Below, in pieces: positions 9,960-20,629 of a DNA stretch of 64,000 bases. Every line of letters starts with the position of its first letter. Positions within the stretch are counted from its first letter, which is position 1. The notes below the pieces were generated by a model that was not told the DNA's origin, searched no databases, and saw only the letters and a program-made list of their open reading frames with translations. Source of the DNA: Gracilaria vermiculophylla (taxonomy: Eukaryota > Rhodophyta > Florideophyceae > Gracilariales > Gracilariaceae); contig JAHNZQ020003150.1 in the NCBI GenBank assembly GCA_019155205.2, positions 1,685,317-1,749,316 of the forward strand, written 5' to 3'. Made by a program: the position numbers and the translations under genes.

Positions 9960-10868
9960 ACGAAACTGTCCTCAGTGAGGCTTCTGCTGCAGGTTGAATT
10001 CTGTGACTTTCGCGCAACGGCTCCTAAGCGCCGCGCGTGGAAGCCAAATGGCATCGGAATCGCGATCGCCGCAGAACTGCGTGAGGTAGTAAACGAGCCG
10101 ATTGGCGCGTCGCTTGTCCAGAACACGTTCCACTTCCTGTTCTACGACGCCGTCATTATTGATAACGATATCAAGAGGGCCTGATAGCTCTCCGTAAAAG
10201 CGGCGCAGCTTTAATATGTGGTACACGTCGTGCGCGCGGCGCATAGTTGGCGGGAGCTCAAGGCGATACGTGACTGGCCCCAGTTTCTTGAGGACGCGAA
10301 AGGGTCCTATGAAGCAGGGCTGCCACTTTCGTTGGATTATAGCTCCTCGGGCTGTCGTGAGGCGGTCGGCGCGCAGAAGGACGAGGTCGTCCTGTTCCAG
10401 GTGTAGTTCGGAGCGGTGGCGGTCGGCGTAATGCTTCTGTCGGGTGACAGCGAGGGCTAAGTTGTCTCGAGCCAGGGCTGTGAGCGTCTGGCGCCGAGAA
10501 TCATAGTCGACTGCAGCCTGCGCTATAGTGTTGTTTAGAGGGCGGGTGGCCGGCGAGTGCGGGATGTAGCCAAGACTGACTTCAAAAGGGGGAAAACGGG
10601 TGCTGCCATGACGGGAGGAGCTGTATTAAAACTCCGTTGTTGCAAGGACGAGGTGCCAATCGGCTGGAGTTGCTTGTATGGAGGAACGTAGCATCAATGA
10701 TAGTGTCCGGATTAGATTTTCGGACTGTCCATCTGTCTGAGGGTGGTCAGCGGTCGAGATATTGTTCCGGATACCCAACAGCCGCGTGAAGGATCGCCAA
10801 AAGTGGGAAGCGACCTTGGGGTCGCGGTCTGAGATCATCGTGGTTGGTGTTCCATACTTTGAAAACAA
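9960..10868 (-). pseudogene. GYP1 integrase C-terminal half with chromodomain
   Basis: Minus-strand segments encode the core and end of a gypsy integrase: ISDRDPKVASHFW (second catalytic Asp), then STADHPQTDGQSENLIRTL with the catalytic Glu. A GPFRVLKKLGPVTYRLELP beta-barrel motif follows (near 10300), with YHILKLRRFYG. The chromodomain is LDKRRANRLVYYLTQF through DSDAIWLP (near 10120-10000). These steps insert element cDNA, and the chromodomain would tether it to modified histones. One stop near 10626 and frame changes upstream break the ORF. The chromodomain keeps its aromatic positions. Part of the GYP1 pol, inactive. Confidence 0.8.
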
Positions 10869-11610
10869 GTGTATGTCGAAGAGCCCAAAAGTCTCCTGTG
10901 CAGATGCGGCCTTTGAGGTTGGGATGAAAAGGGCTCGCTTTCAGAGTTTTTCCACGATCACAAGGATGGCATCCTAGCGTTCCTGTTGCGGGGGAGTTCC
11001 GTGAGGAAATCGAAGGAGATGATGTCCCAACATCGTTAAGGGATTGGAAGTGGCTGTAGGCGTCCTGGCAGAGCCACGTTGGGTGTTTTGTTCACTTGAC
11101 ATGATCAGAATTTGCGCACGAAATTAAAGATATCCCGGTATATCTGGGGCCAATACGCGAGGCGCATAACTGTGCAATACGTCTTATCAGCTCCGAGATG
11201 CCCGAGGCCATGAAAGTGCTGCATTAGCTCCGTGCGTAATGGCCCTTCGGAGATGTACATGCATGCTGGGAGAGTGCCAGTGCAGTAGATGAATCCGTCA
11301 TGGAAGTTGAAGTTGTTCCGTAGGCGTGTGGTGGCTTGGTTGGGAGAAGTGTCGGAGTTGGGTAGTTTTGTAGCAAGAGCATCCGCAGCATACGCGGCCT
11401 GTACACGGTTCCGGAGGTTGTCGAACTATGCCATGAGAGCGCACAGACGCGGGGGTTCGTGGTCAGGACGACGGCTGAGGGCATCAGAGGCGACATTCTT
11501 GTTCCCAGCGACATGCTTAATGTCGAAGGAAAATTCCTGGATCTCGTCCAACCACCGACACTGGCGACCGGACAGCTTGGGTTTTGTCTGAAGGTACGTG
11601 ATCGGATCAT
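10869..11610 (-). pseudogene. GYP1 RNase H end and integrase N-terminal region
   Basis: The minus strand shows the RNase H C-terminus (HVAGNKNVASDALSRRPD near 11480) followed by a linker. The integrase zinc-binding region follows (HFHGLGHLGADKTYCTVMRL near 11190; YWPQIYRDIFNFV near 11130). The catalytic first-Asp block is recognisable (WDIISFDFLTELP near 11010). Reading frames change at least twice. It joins the RT part above and the chromodomain part below. Confidence 0.7.
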
Positions 11611-12692
11611 GATGCGTCAAGAGCGTGAAGTGCCGTCCGCGGAGATAAGGGCTCCACGTGCGGAGTGCAATCATTGCAGCAAGGAGTTCCTGATCGCCGG
11701 TATCCCAGCGGGTCTCAGTGGGTGAGAGGCAGTGGGATAAGAATGCGATGGGACGCCTCGTCTGCGACAGCGTGGCACCGACGGCAATTGAGAAGCGTCG
11801 GTAACCAAAACAAACTCTTTGGAGGCGTCCGCGTCTGCCAGAACTGGCGCTGATGTCAAAGAGTCCTTAATGATGGTGAAGGCATTGGCCTGCTGTGAGC
11901 CCCATTGGAAAACTCGTGAGCGCAGCAGATCCGAGATAGGGCGGAGTATGTGTGCATAGCCTTTGACAAAACGCCGATAGAAGTTGGCGAGCCCCAGAAA
12001 CTGCTGCACATGGCGGATATTCCGGGGTGATGGCAGTCGCGAACCGCAGTGACAAGATGATCTTGCGTGGCGATGCCCTGGGCAGATATTCTAAAGCCAA
12101 GGAAGTCCATTTGGCGAACATCAAAAGCACAATTGCTCAATTTTGCGAACAGCTGATTTTTGCGAAAAGCCTCGAGGACGGCACGCAAATGCAACTTGTG
12201 CTTCTCCGGTGAACGACTGTAGACGAGGATATCATCCAGATACAGTACAAGACAATGGCCATTCAAGTGACGTAGGACGGAGGCGATAACTCGTGAGAAG
12301 GCGGCTGGCGCGTTGGTGAGTCCAAAGCACAGGACGCGCCACTCGAAAGATCCAAATCGGGTCCTTATGGCTGTCTTATGGCAGTCGCTCTCCTTGACGC
12401 GCATTTGGTGGTAGGCGCCCACTACGTCGATCTCAGAGAAGAACTTCGCAGCCGCCATCTGATCCAAAGCTTCATCGATGAGGGGAAGTGGAGTGGAGTC
12501 CGCGATGGTTATGCAGTTGAGGCCGCGATAGTCGCAGACCATACGGAGCTCGCCGGATTTCTTTTTCACGAAGAAGACGGGTGCTCCGTAAGGGCAGGCT
12601 GAAGAACGAAGGAGGCCTTTTCGGAGTAGGGCATCCAATGTGTTGCGGAGGACGAGTAGTTCCTGTGCAGAGAGCCAAATGACGGGTCGCAC
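11426..12692 (-). pseudogene. GYP1 reverse transcriptase and RNase H
   Basis: A 278-codon stretch from 12692 encodes a nearly complete gypsy RT: PYGAPVFFVKKKSGELRMVC, DYRGLN, FFSEIDVVGAYHQMRV (first catalytic Asp), CFGLTNAPAAF and the YLDD box (LVLYLDDILVYSRS near 12240). After about residue 220 a frameshift moves the sequence to another frame (QQFLGLANFYRRFVKGYA, 12009 onward). A second shift inside RNase H (FVLVTDAS near 11820) leads to 11674-11426 with HFTLLTHHDPITYL. RT catalytic residues are intact, but the two frameshifts disable the polyprotein. In phase with the protease ORF once the false gap is removed. Confidence 0.85.
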
Positions 12693-12737
12693 AGGGGGCG
12701 GTTAGTCGCTCCTAAGGTTGATTTCAAAATCGAACTC
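12690..12737. repeat. Left copy of the 48-base sequence flanking the gap
   Basis: 48 bases starting CACAGGGGGCGGTT and ending AAAATCGAACTC. It is repeated at 12838-12885 with a single difference (A here, C there, in TTAGTCG/TTCGTCG). In this copy the difference creates an in-frame TAA on the minus strand. Most likely two overlapping contig ends were scaffolded without merging. Confidence 0.85.
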
Positions 12738-12837
12738 NNNNNNNNNNNNNNNNNNNNNNNNNNNNNNNNNNNNNNNNNNNNNNNNNNNNNNNNNNNNNNN
12801 NNNNNNNNNNNNNNNNNNNNNNNNNNNNNNNNNNNNN
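12738..12837. other. Assembly gap, exactly 100 N
   Basis: A run of exactly 100 N, the usual placeholder for a gap of unknown length. Both flanks are the same 48-base sequence, so the true gap is probably negative (an overlap). Removing the N and one 48-base copy (148 bases) puts the protease frame and the RT frame in phase. Confidence 0.95.
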
Positions 12838-13545
12838 CACAGGGGGCGGTTCGTCGCTCCTAAGGTTGATTTCAAAATCGAACTCGCGAGACGGCGGCAG
12901 AGTATCGGGGAGCTCTTCCCGAAAAACATCTTGAAACTCGTCAACAACTTCCGTTAGATCGGGATGGCAGTTGACGGAGGAAGCCGGGCTGAGTCGAATA
13001 GCGTACAGTTCGCAGGATCGCTTCTTGGCCAATCTGCGAAGACGCTTGAAGGATATCGTCGGTATCGTTTCCGTGTTGGACCGCATGTAAGGGGATACGG
13101 AACGACGAGGGTGTATAGTGAAGCTCGATCCATCGGCGCGCTTGATGGAGAGCGAGTGTGACGACCAATCGATGGTTGGTAATGTCTGACGGAGCCACTG
13201 ACGGCCTACCGTGATCAAGGGTAGGTTATTGCTGTGCTCCTTCATCTTGATTACATACGCTGTTATTGATGCGCAGCAATCTTTCATAGAGATAGTTGCT
13301 TCTGCTTCCGCCAAAATCGGGGTGGTGGAGCTGTATCCGAGTTCCGTTTGGCAGAAGCGCGAGATTGTCAAAGGGAGGTTACACAATTTGGAGGCAGCGG
13401 CGGAGAGGAAGGCGTGAGAAATGCCAGGGTCGAGATGGAAGGCAACTCTGTGGCCATCCAGAGTAGCTTCGTACATCATCTTTCCCGTGGGGTTCACATC
13501 CACCACTAAAAGGGTAGGAATAGTGATGTGGGATGCATGTGCCAT
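12838..13545 (-). pseudogene. GYP1 aspartic protease region
   Basis: Minus-strand ORF from 13545. After about 25 residues comes LVVDVNPTGKMMYEATLDG, then AFHLDPGISHAFLSA. The DPG corresponds to the D-T/S-G catalytic triplet of retroelement proteases, so the middle residue is altered. The C-terminal part (VVDEFQDVFREELPDTLPPS) is the standard linker into gypsy RT (EF..VF..ELP..LPP). The protease would cut Gag-Pol into mature proteins. It runs directly into the gap, and the frame continues into RT when the gap is closed. Confidence 0.75.
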
Positions 13546-13651
13546 GTCTTTTGGGGAGGGGGGGTGGAGAGCAGAAGATTTGGGGGGAGCCGCACCGATT
13601 TGCGGCGGCTCTAGATTTTTGCCCGCGATTGCTAATCACGCGAAGCATGCA

Positions 13652-15113
13652 CTAGGCGTTTGCGACAGGGGTGGCTCGAATCACTGCATGAGCGCTGCCC
13701 ACAGCGCATACACCGGTCATGAGCCCGATAAATGCGGGTGTGGTCTTCATTGAACATCTCTGCTGCTCCCTACGATTGAGCATGGGCGTGCTTATTGATA
13801 TCGGCGGGGTCGGGGAGGTTTGCCGAACTTGTTCCCGAGCGACGCCCTTGGGGGTTACGACTGCCCCTCTGGCGAGATTTTCCAGATTGATCAGAAGCGC
13901 TGGGCGCCGTCGTGCGCCGTTTATCAGCTGTATTGAGCGTACGAACAAAGTTCAAGGCGTGTTACAGATCGAGATGGGATCCCGTGGGGTAATGCACCGA
14001 TACTTTGCATCTGTTGGATGTCGGGAGGAACAAATGCAGATAGCTATAGGCCTCAGAAAGGGGTCTTTCACTGGACTCCACGAGGTGTATGAATCGATTG
14101 AGATGGACTTCCACGAGGTCATGAAGACTAAACTGGATATGTTTCAAGCGTGCCTCTGCCATCTCGTTTGCGGGGACAAAGGCCTTCAGCACTCCGGCTT
14201 CGAGACCCTCCAAAGACGTGAAGGTTGTCCCACGGCGTCTTGCTCGATTGTAGTAGCGGTCCGCTGACTTTGAGAGTTGGCACACCGCTATGTGCACTTC
14301 CTGGGGTGCCCTTACTGCAGGAAAGAGTACTGTGACTTTGCGGATGCCCGAAATGAAGTCTTTGACGCACACAGAAGACCTTTCATCCTGTCGTGCGGCG
14401 TCAGTGACATTGCATGCGGCTATGACAGCGTTTACAATATCCGAAAGGCTGGTAGGCGATCTACCTTAGGCACATAGGTCGGCCGCCATTGCTGTTGGCT
14501 GTGCATGCGATCCGGCGACTGTCTGTCTTATTTTGGTGTCCGGGCTAACGACCGGGGCATTCGGGTGGGCTTTGACGAGAGACTCTTCTTGAATCCTATG
14601 CGGAGGCACGTCAAGGGCCACCGCGGTTTGGGTGTTGGGGAGCGGATATGTGCGGATTTGGGGTACCGCGTAGGACTCGAAAGCTTCGAAACGAAGTTCG
14701 AGAGTCTCTACTTGCCCCGACATCCGTGTCTCCCAGTGTTGCATCTGCACAGCCAGTGCCTCCATGGCGTTTTGTTGGCTGCGCAGAGAGCGAAGGATTG
14801 TACCGAGAGGAATTGAGTCTCTCGACCCTGACCAATGCTCGAACTCGTGCACCAGTCGGGGCTGGGTGCGCGGCAAGGGAGCAATCTCCTGAGAGGGTGA
14901 GCGTTGGTTTACGCAAGACTCTGCGTGGTCGAACACTGCCGGTTCCATTTCAGCAGCGGCCGCATCAGTTGAAGCAGCATTTGCCGCGGCTGTCACAGAT
15001 CGGGTGCGTGGTCTATCTCGTTCGTTTCCGGCCGGTGGGGTTGAACGACGTGGTGGACGACTTAAACTAGACGTGACAGATATCGTCCGCAAACGGGGAT
15101 CATTAGAGCTCAT
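13652..15113 (-). pseudogene. GYP1 gag
   Basis: One minus-strand frame runs from ATG 15113 through stops near 14466 and 13960. The N-terminal half is Arg/Ser/Pro/Ala-rich with a predicted coiled coil (LRSQQNAMEALAVQMQHWE). The middle (14372-13962) is helical and capsid-like (RFIHLVESSERPLSEAYSYL). The end is basic (SDQSGKSRQRGSRNPQG). In a shifted frame at about 13700, CMRCGQRSCSDSSHPC resembles a degenerate nucleocapsid knuckle. It would form the virus-like particle. Two stops and a shift inactivate it. Confidence 0.65.
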
Positions 15114-15189
15114 GGAGCGCTGGGGAAAGGGAGAAAAAGGGGGAGAAAAGGGGAGGAGAGAGGGAGGATCCAGCGGGAGGATCGTAAAA

Positions 15190-15200
15190 AGATGCTACCA
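15190..15200 (-). other. GYP1 primer-binding site candidate
   Basis: Minus strand reads TGGTAGCATC two bases inside the 5' LTR. TGGTAGCA is complementary to the 3' end of eukaryotic initiator tRNA-Met (...TGCTACCA). Eight matching bases then mismatch, so it is plausible but decayed. Confidence 0.5.
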
Positions 15201-15202
15201 AA

Positions 15203-15554
15203 TGCAACACAGGAGAGTTGGAAGAAGTCTGACCAGGTTCACGCTCTTCTCCATGGCGGGTCTGGCTGTGTTTCATAGAGATTCTTAAAAGTAGACGTTA
15301 AGCATCTTACCTTCTACTTTATCTCCTTGTACGTTCATAGCGCACGGCGTTATGTCGTCTTGCGCTTGAACTATGCGATGCGTGCTTGAAGTGCTTGAAG
15401 CACACGACACACTATTGCGAAGTGGCTTGGACCAGGCGTCGTGCTGACAAACTGCAATGTTCTTGTGCGTCGCGTTCCGACGTGCAGAGAAAAGGCTTGC
15501 AGTTTGAATCGCGACTCGCTTGACACGCTAAGGTATATGACTGGGTTCGTTACA
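15203..15554 (-). repeat. GYP1 5' LTR (right on plus strand)
   Basis: 352 bp, starting TGCAACACAGGAG and ending GGGTTCGTTACA on the plus strand. It aligns with 9592-9943 at identical length. Its right edge (15554) abuts the mariner relic. Confidence 0.9.
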
Positions 15555-16300
15555 TGAAATATCATGTTGAAAAATGAAGTTTTTTTCATGGAAACAGTAA
15601 GCATACGGTAGAAAAATAATTGTATAGCAATTCTTGATATTTTCCCGCGTTCTTGGTTATTTCAATAAATGCAATCTCATTGAGACCGGTCAATGAAATG
15701 CAAGCCCAGAACAATACAGAATCCCCACCTAAAGTCCTGGCAATAAATGGTGAACTTTCTCTGATAAGACCATGCCAATAAAATTTGTAGCAATCTGGTC
15801 CGTCCAGATTGAACTTTTATTCGTCGGTAAAAACGACGTTTTCCCATTCTTTTTTACAGTAGGCTTTTCCAGCACACCAGTCAACCCTTTTTTGCTTGTG
15901 ATGATCTTAGGGAAAGAAAGTTTTTTTCATATTTTTATACTCAAATAAATTTTTGTTGTTTATCTGTCTTCATATAGTTGATTTTGAAATGTTGAGATTC
16001 CAATTTATTCTAATTTCGTTGCCCAATGCTTTCTTTTGCACATCTGTTTTTTCTTTACTTTCCTTTTTTCTACTAGACTGAGCTTTTGAGACTTCCTGGA
16101 GATCGTCTTCATCCATAAAGAGTCAGATTTTTACGAAAATTTGTAATTGTTACCCTTGATTGCTTTAGGTTTTTGAGCGATACCACTGTTGAAGACTTTC
16201 TCGGCGTTTAGGTCAATGATTTGAAGCTGTTCTTGCATGGAAAGTGGACCTCGAGCCTTTTCCACTAGAAAGAAGACGGTGTACGCATCTTTTTGAAACT
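15555..16300 (-). pseudogene. Tc1/mariner transposase fragment
   Basis: The minus strand encodes the middle of a mariner-like DD(E/D) transposase: KKEWENVVFTDE (first catalytic Asp), FNLDGPDCYKFYWHG, then GDSVLFWACISLTGLNEIAF and KYQELLYNYF. The part before (16300-15900) has a decayed helix-turn-helix region (KAQSSRKKESKEKTD, LRSSQAKKGLTGVLEKP). The second catalytic block begins (LHFSTxYF, equivalent to the FQ.D motif) but is cut at 15555 by the GYP1 LTR. Stops and frameshifts are present. No terminal inverted repeats were found. Confidence 0.75.
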
Positions 16301-16352
16301 ATTCTACATAGACTATGCGCAAAATCTAGGTTACAATACAGTTTTGGCGCAC

Positions 16353-16568
16353 TGTTTAGAAGTAATATGATTTTGAAACGCTCTGTAGAATTATCTTATG
16401 CTGTGTGGTAGAAATTGTGCGGCGGTCCTGAACAAAGTAGGAATCCACTAAAACACTTTGTAAGAAAGTAAAGAAGCCGGCGTGTGACGGAAGATTGAAG
16501 TCAAGCCGAGTGTGGGTGAAAACAATCACTATTTTATTAATCCCTAGCGTACCCAGGGCCAACCTACA
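16353..16568 (+). repeat. Copia LTR relic (family with ACCTACA end)
   Basis: Starts TGTTTAGAAG and ends GGGCCAACCTACA. Much of it (TATGCTGTGTGGTA..., CAATCACTA...TTTTAT, CTAGCGTACCCAGGGCCAACC) matches the 3' LTR at 30135-30404, with a shortened 5' part. It may be the 5' LTR partner of that element or a solo LTR. The bases after it (TTAGGTTAT) resemble the start of a half-tRNA primer site. Confidence 0.6.
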
Positions 16569-16842
16569 TTAGGTTATTATCGAAGATCTTATTACAACGT
16601 CAGGGTGGCGTCTCGAAGTTTATTGGGAAATCTATGCTGCACTGGCAAACGTTAAATGTAGCAATTAGAATCTGATTTCCTGGGATGGATTGTGTGCTTC
16701 GGCACTGTAAATGCCTGGTACAATGGGTAAATTCTGAACACACTACCCGAGGTTAGTAGCGTGACGAAGAGGCTAATACTAGAGCTCAAAATACTTTATA
16801 ATGGCATCGAACCGACAAGACATCTACTAATAAGCAAATGCG

Positions 16843-17123
16843 TGTTGTAGAAGCATCTAGAAGCTTATAGTAAGCAACTAGAAACTGCTAACATCTGGAG
16901 ACTTATAGAAGGTTCTATAGAAGAAATCATGTAGAAGTATTTTATGCTTTATAATAGAAACTATTACAAGTTTTAGAAGACTAAAGAACATTACGAGAAC
17001 ACTATTTAAGAAAGAATTGCAGACCAAATGTGATGAATGATAGAAGTCAAGCCGAGTCATCGAGATAAAACAACAGTGCGTTTACTCAGGTTTATCCTAA
17101 GCTCTGTACCACACCTATTTACA
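16843..17123 (+). repeat. Copia LTR relic upstream of a gag fragment
   Basis: Begins TGTTGTAGAAGCATCTAGAAGC, matching the start of the LTR at 30135 (TGTTTAAGAGGCATCTAGAAGC). It keeps homologous blocks (GCAACTAGAAACTGCTA, TAGAAGTCAAGCCGAG). The end is at CCTATTTACA. It is followed about 200 bp later by a copia gag fragment, as a 5' LTR would be. Confidence 0.5.
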
Positions 17124-17229
17124 AGAAGGCGCTCCTTTCGCTGAAGTCAACCGGACAGAAGCGCTGAATGCTGAGGCTTCATGACTGCTAAGAAAAATTG
17201 ATCGCGAAATGGGCCAATCCCTACCGAAA

Positions 17230-17620
17230 TATATCGATATACTATAGAGTACGATCGCGACAAATGGCGTTGAGCAATATTCTGACATGGCAAAGATGAA
17301 GACTTTGAGCTATGGTCGCTCCACCTTAGCGCCATGCACGGGGATGATGATCCTGCTGGAGATATGTACGAGTGTCAAGGAACCCAGGATAACCAGGAAG
17401 CGCGAGGTGTCCATGATCCAAGGGTGCTCAAGACGCGGGCTATTGTTACAACAAGCTTTGGAGACAAGCTTTTGAGGGTTGTACATTCTGCCACGCACCC
17501 AACCGATATGATCACCGACATGATCGAGAAGCTGAACAATGTATACGCAGCCATTCAAACAGCAAACAAGAGCGCTGTACTAATGGGCTTTATCCACAAT
17601 ATAATGTAGGTTGTGCAGTA
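17230..17620 (+). pseudogene. Copia gag fragment, cut by GYP2-A
   Basis: The plus-strand frame at 17334-17609 encodes HDPRVLKTRAIVTTSFGDKL, then LRVVHSATHPTDMITDMIEK. This resembles the UBN2-type gag of copia elements (…A…IV.SLGD..L..V...T....M...L...Y). Upstream sequence to about 17230 is a frameshifted continuation. The frame ends at a stop 11 bases before the GYP2-A LTR at 17621, so the rest of the gene was displaced or lost on insertion. Confidence 0.5.
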
Positions 17621-18179
17621 TGTACTACAGTGGCTCCTAAGTAAATAGGGTGGTTTGGCCTTATGGTATAATATTAGTAAGCAGGGCTCGTATTCCATTA
17701 GCTGGGCCACGTGGTGAATAGTTCCGCCCACGTGCGCTACATTATCCTTAAGAGACGGTAGATTTATTACTTATTTAGTTAATATATGCAGGTAATTAGT
17801 ACAGTAGTGAGACCTGCCGAGGCGGGCTCCCGGCTTGGTATTTAACCTGCCGGTTGAGCTCCACCTCTGGGGAAGTAAAGGTAAGCACCCTTGCGTCTCC
17901 ATCCTCTTTTTCGGGTGGAGTCTCTCGTCGATCAACTCAGGTTTCTAAGCCGCCGATCCTCAGGTCGCAGCATAACAGCACCTGTAGGAGCATTGTCCGC
18001 CCAATGAACTGTGAACCTCCCCCTCTGCTTGGTGTTTGCGGATCCCCTTTATGAATTTCCCCGGCTCGCGACAGCGGATACCGGAAACCACCTTTAGGTA
18101 CACGCCCCTTTGGAGTCAACAAAAACTCCTAACGGACGTTTTGCTTTACTACCTCGAGAGGAGGGCTGACAGTACCACA
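17621..18179 (+). repeat. GYP2-A 5' LTR
   Basis: 559 bp with TG...CA ends. It contains TATAATATT near 17668-17676 and TATTTAACC near 17838 as possible core-promoter elements. The block ACTCAGGTTTCTAAGCCGCC near 17935 is shared with the GYP2-B LTR but replaced in the 3' LTR by a palindrome. Confidence 0.9.
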
Positions 18180-18334
18180 ACTGGTCTCGCGACTTGGAAG
18201 GTCACAGTTCCTAAAGGATTCGCACAAGTCGCAGCAGAACCGTGTTTCTAGTTTGCAACGCCCAACCCCAACAGTGTAATTCTTCCTTAAGGTGATTCGG
18301 AAGTGGAAGCAAATCACCCCCGGCCTACTCCTCT

Positions 18335-20629
18335 ATGGACCCCTCAGAACCCCCAATGGAACCCCCCCTACAGGATCCTCAAGAAACCGACTTTGTTGGT
18401 GGGCGCAGCACGCGCAGCGCTCCTCAGGAGATGGCCGCCACATTGTAGGAACCTGAAAGTCTCTTTCAAACACCTGGCTACTCTGTGGAGCGTTTCAGGA
18501 ATCGTCTTAGGAGAATGCATGATCCGAGGCAAGCGGAATCCCCAGCGACACCTCTGGAGGACGCCGACGTGGAGGTCGAAGAACCGCACACTGCATCGTA
18601 GCCGCCACCTCAGGAGCTGCAGGGACGGGAACACCCGGAGGCTAACTCCCTCCTGGAGTCGCTGGCCCCGCGCCTTACGGATTAGCTCTCCCAAGAGCTG
18701 GTCGAAAGAATACCTGCAGGTGTTGAAGCCCACTTCGAAGCACGCCGCCACACGCTTGTGGAGGAAATCGCAACGGAGAGCGCTCACCGTGCTGTGGATA
18801 CTTTGCTAGATTCCGATCCCTCCCTTGAGGTGATCTTAGATGTTATCCGTGTGGAGGTTCGCTCCCAAACTGCACAGCTGCTCCCCGCAGCGGCGTTTCA
18901 AAGTCATTCTTCCGTACAGGAGAGGTTCCCTCTATCAACACCTAAGGTGACCCCGGGCAGAGAAGGACAGGATACTGCCGTAAGGAAACGGGAGCACCTC
19001 AGGAATCTTGCTATGCACCGTCTGGACCTGACGCTCCGCGGAGGAGGACAGGATACCGGTCGCGAAGAAGTTCACCTAAGGAGAGAAGGACAGGATACTC
19101 CTCGGGTGGATCGCTATAACGGGGGTATCGTCAGTAACCCAGACCACCTTAAGGAAAGACCCCGAAAGAAACGGAGGGAGAAAAGAGGAAAGCAAGACAT
19201 CGATTCGGAGAGAAGCTCAGACTCCGAGTCTGTGAACAGCTCCAGCTCGAAGGACAGTATACCTCTCAAGGAGAAGACCTGAAGGGTCAAGAAGGTCGTC
19301 CCGCTTAACGACCTCTTCGCCAAAGTGGTGGATTATGATACATACAGGTTGAATGATCGCTCCACACTCTACGACGCGTCAGTCGTTAAATGACTCACGA
19401 AGATGCAGCGCCGTATGGATATTCAAATGAAGAAGCACTTCTTCCCAGGCGAAGACCCCATCTCGGTGTTGAATTTTCTTACGCGCTTCCGTTCGGCGTG
19501 TAACACAAATGGTGTCCATGAAGGTGCCCCCGTATGGTGCTTTCAGTTCTAACTCACAGACCAAGCGCACTCGCTGGTGCAGCCACGCCTCAAGGGAGAG
19601 AGCACCATTGTGGATGATCCTGGAACGGAAATCTTGACGACGTACCCGGAGGTAGTCAATTTCCTCCTTAAAAGGTACGCCACGGACGAGGTGATCGCCG
19701 ATGCTGATTCCAAAGTCCCTTCCTATAGGCAGAACACCGGAATGACCGAGGCGGAGTTCTCACAGAAGCTGTGGACGAAAGCCCTTCGGTGTGGTAACGT
19801 GTACTCCGAACGGCGGTTGAAGTCATTGTTTGTCGAGGGACTCCTTCTCTCGATACGCGAGAGGGTGCTTAATCACCTGAGAACGCAACCAAAGAACACC
19901 TACACGAAGTTAGCGCGTTTCGCGGTATCTTATGGGGATACCCACCGTGCCGCTCGTCACAGCCATACTCCACTTTCGGACGAACCGGCAGCCTCGAGGA
20001 CTCGTCGGGCACCCGCCCTGACGTTGGACTCCCGCACCTCGGAGGCGGTTGACGAACGCACGCTCGTAGGAGAGCAAGAGGCCCTTGCCCTCTCATACAC
20101 CTCCTCTCAGGGAGCGCCGTCTAGGACGAGGACACCCTCGTCTCCCACTTCGTACGCTTTTGCAGGATCTTACAGGAGTGTCTGAATTGCGAACCCTCGA
20201 GGCTACCCACTGCCTTGCAGAATTACCTTGTCTCGAGAGCCAGTACACTGTACAACTCTCACCCCGGCAATAAGAGCCGCCTTCTTGCAGGAACGGGAGA
20301 AGAACTTTCAGGACCTGAAGGAAACACCAATGAAGAGCGGGAGTTATCGAACCACGTATCGTCACATCCGCTCCTCTCAAGGAAACTACGGATACCACGC
20401 TCCGCTTCGAGAGAAATCTGTTCTACTATCACTTGCACCGCAGCGCAGGTGCCGGTATCCAAACCGGTTACACCTCAGGGGAACTCGTCCCATCTCGATG
20501 CACAACAGCAGCAGCCATCCTCGACTGGAGCTCAGCCCCTCTCCAACCAGGAAAACCTTCAGGGCCACGAGTAGAGGCTCCACGTGGCTTCCTACCATCG
20601 AGCCTCAGCTCTACGGAGGTCACCTTTAG
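18335..20629 (+). pseudogene. GYP2-A gag
   Basis: A single frame from ATG 18335 (MDPSEPPMEPPLQDP) to about 20629. It is interrupted by stops near 18448 (TAG), 18684 (TAG), 19280 (TGA), 19390 (TGA), 19550 (TAA) and 20185 (TGA). N-terminal part acidic and proline-rich, then helices, then a basic/Ser-rich stretch (KKRREKRGKQD; SSDSESVNSSSSKDS). The capsid-like domain follows (MQRRMDIQMKKHFFPGEDP; FLTRFRSACNTNG; EFSQKLWTKALRCGNVYSE). The homologous frame is kept in GYP2-B, which confirms that this frame is the coding one. No convincing CCHC knuckle. It overlaps the start of the protease frame. Confidence 0.8.

Larger units (their letters stand above)
9592..15554 (-). mobile_element. GYP1: complete Ty3/gypsy chromovirus, minus strand
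   Basis: Bounded by two 352-bp LTRs (9592-9943 and 15203-15554). Order on the minus strand: 5' LTR, primer site, gag, protease, RT, RNase H, integrase, chromodomain, polypurine tract, 3' LTR. This gene order plus the C-terminal chromodomain places it among Ty3/gypsy chromoviruses. Both LTRs have clear substitutions and the coding region has frameshifts and stops, so it is an inactive copy. No matching 5-bp target duplication is present: CATTG lies on the left and TGAAA on the right, where the element abuts a broken mariner gene. One flank has therefore probably been rearranged. Confidence 0.9.

Noticed and set aside
9680..10126. 148-codon ORF across the GYP1 LTR boundary
   Set aside because: Lies in the LTR and the end of the chromodomain region in a different frame; shadow ORF.
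18303..18809. 168-codon ORF at the start of GYP2-A gag in another frame
   Set aside because: The conserved gag frame begins at 18335; this one is Arg/Trp-rich and is the shifted reading of the same sequence, although the shadow is also open in GYP2-B.
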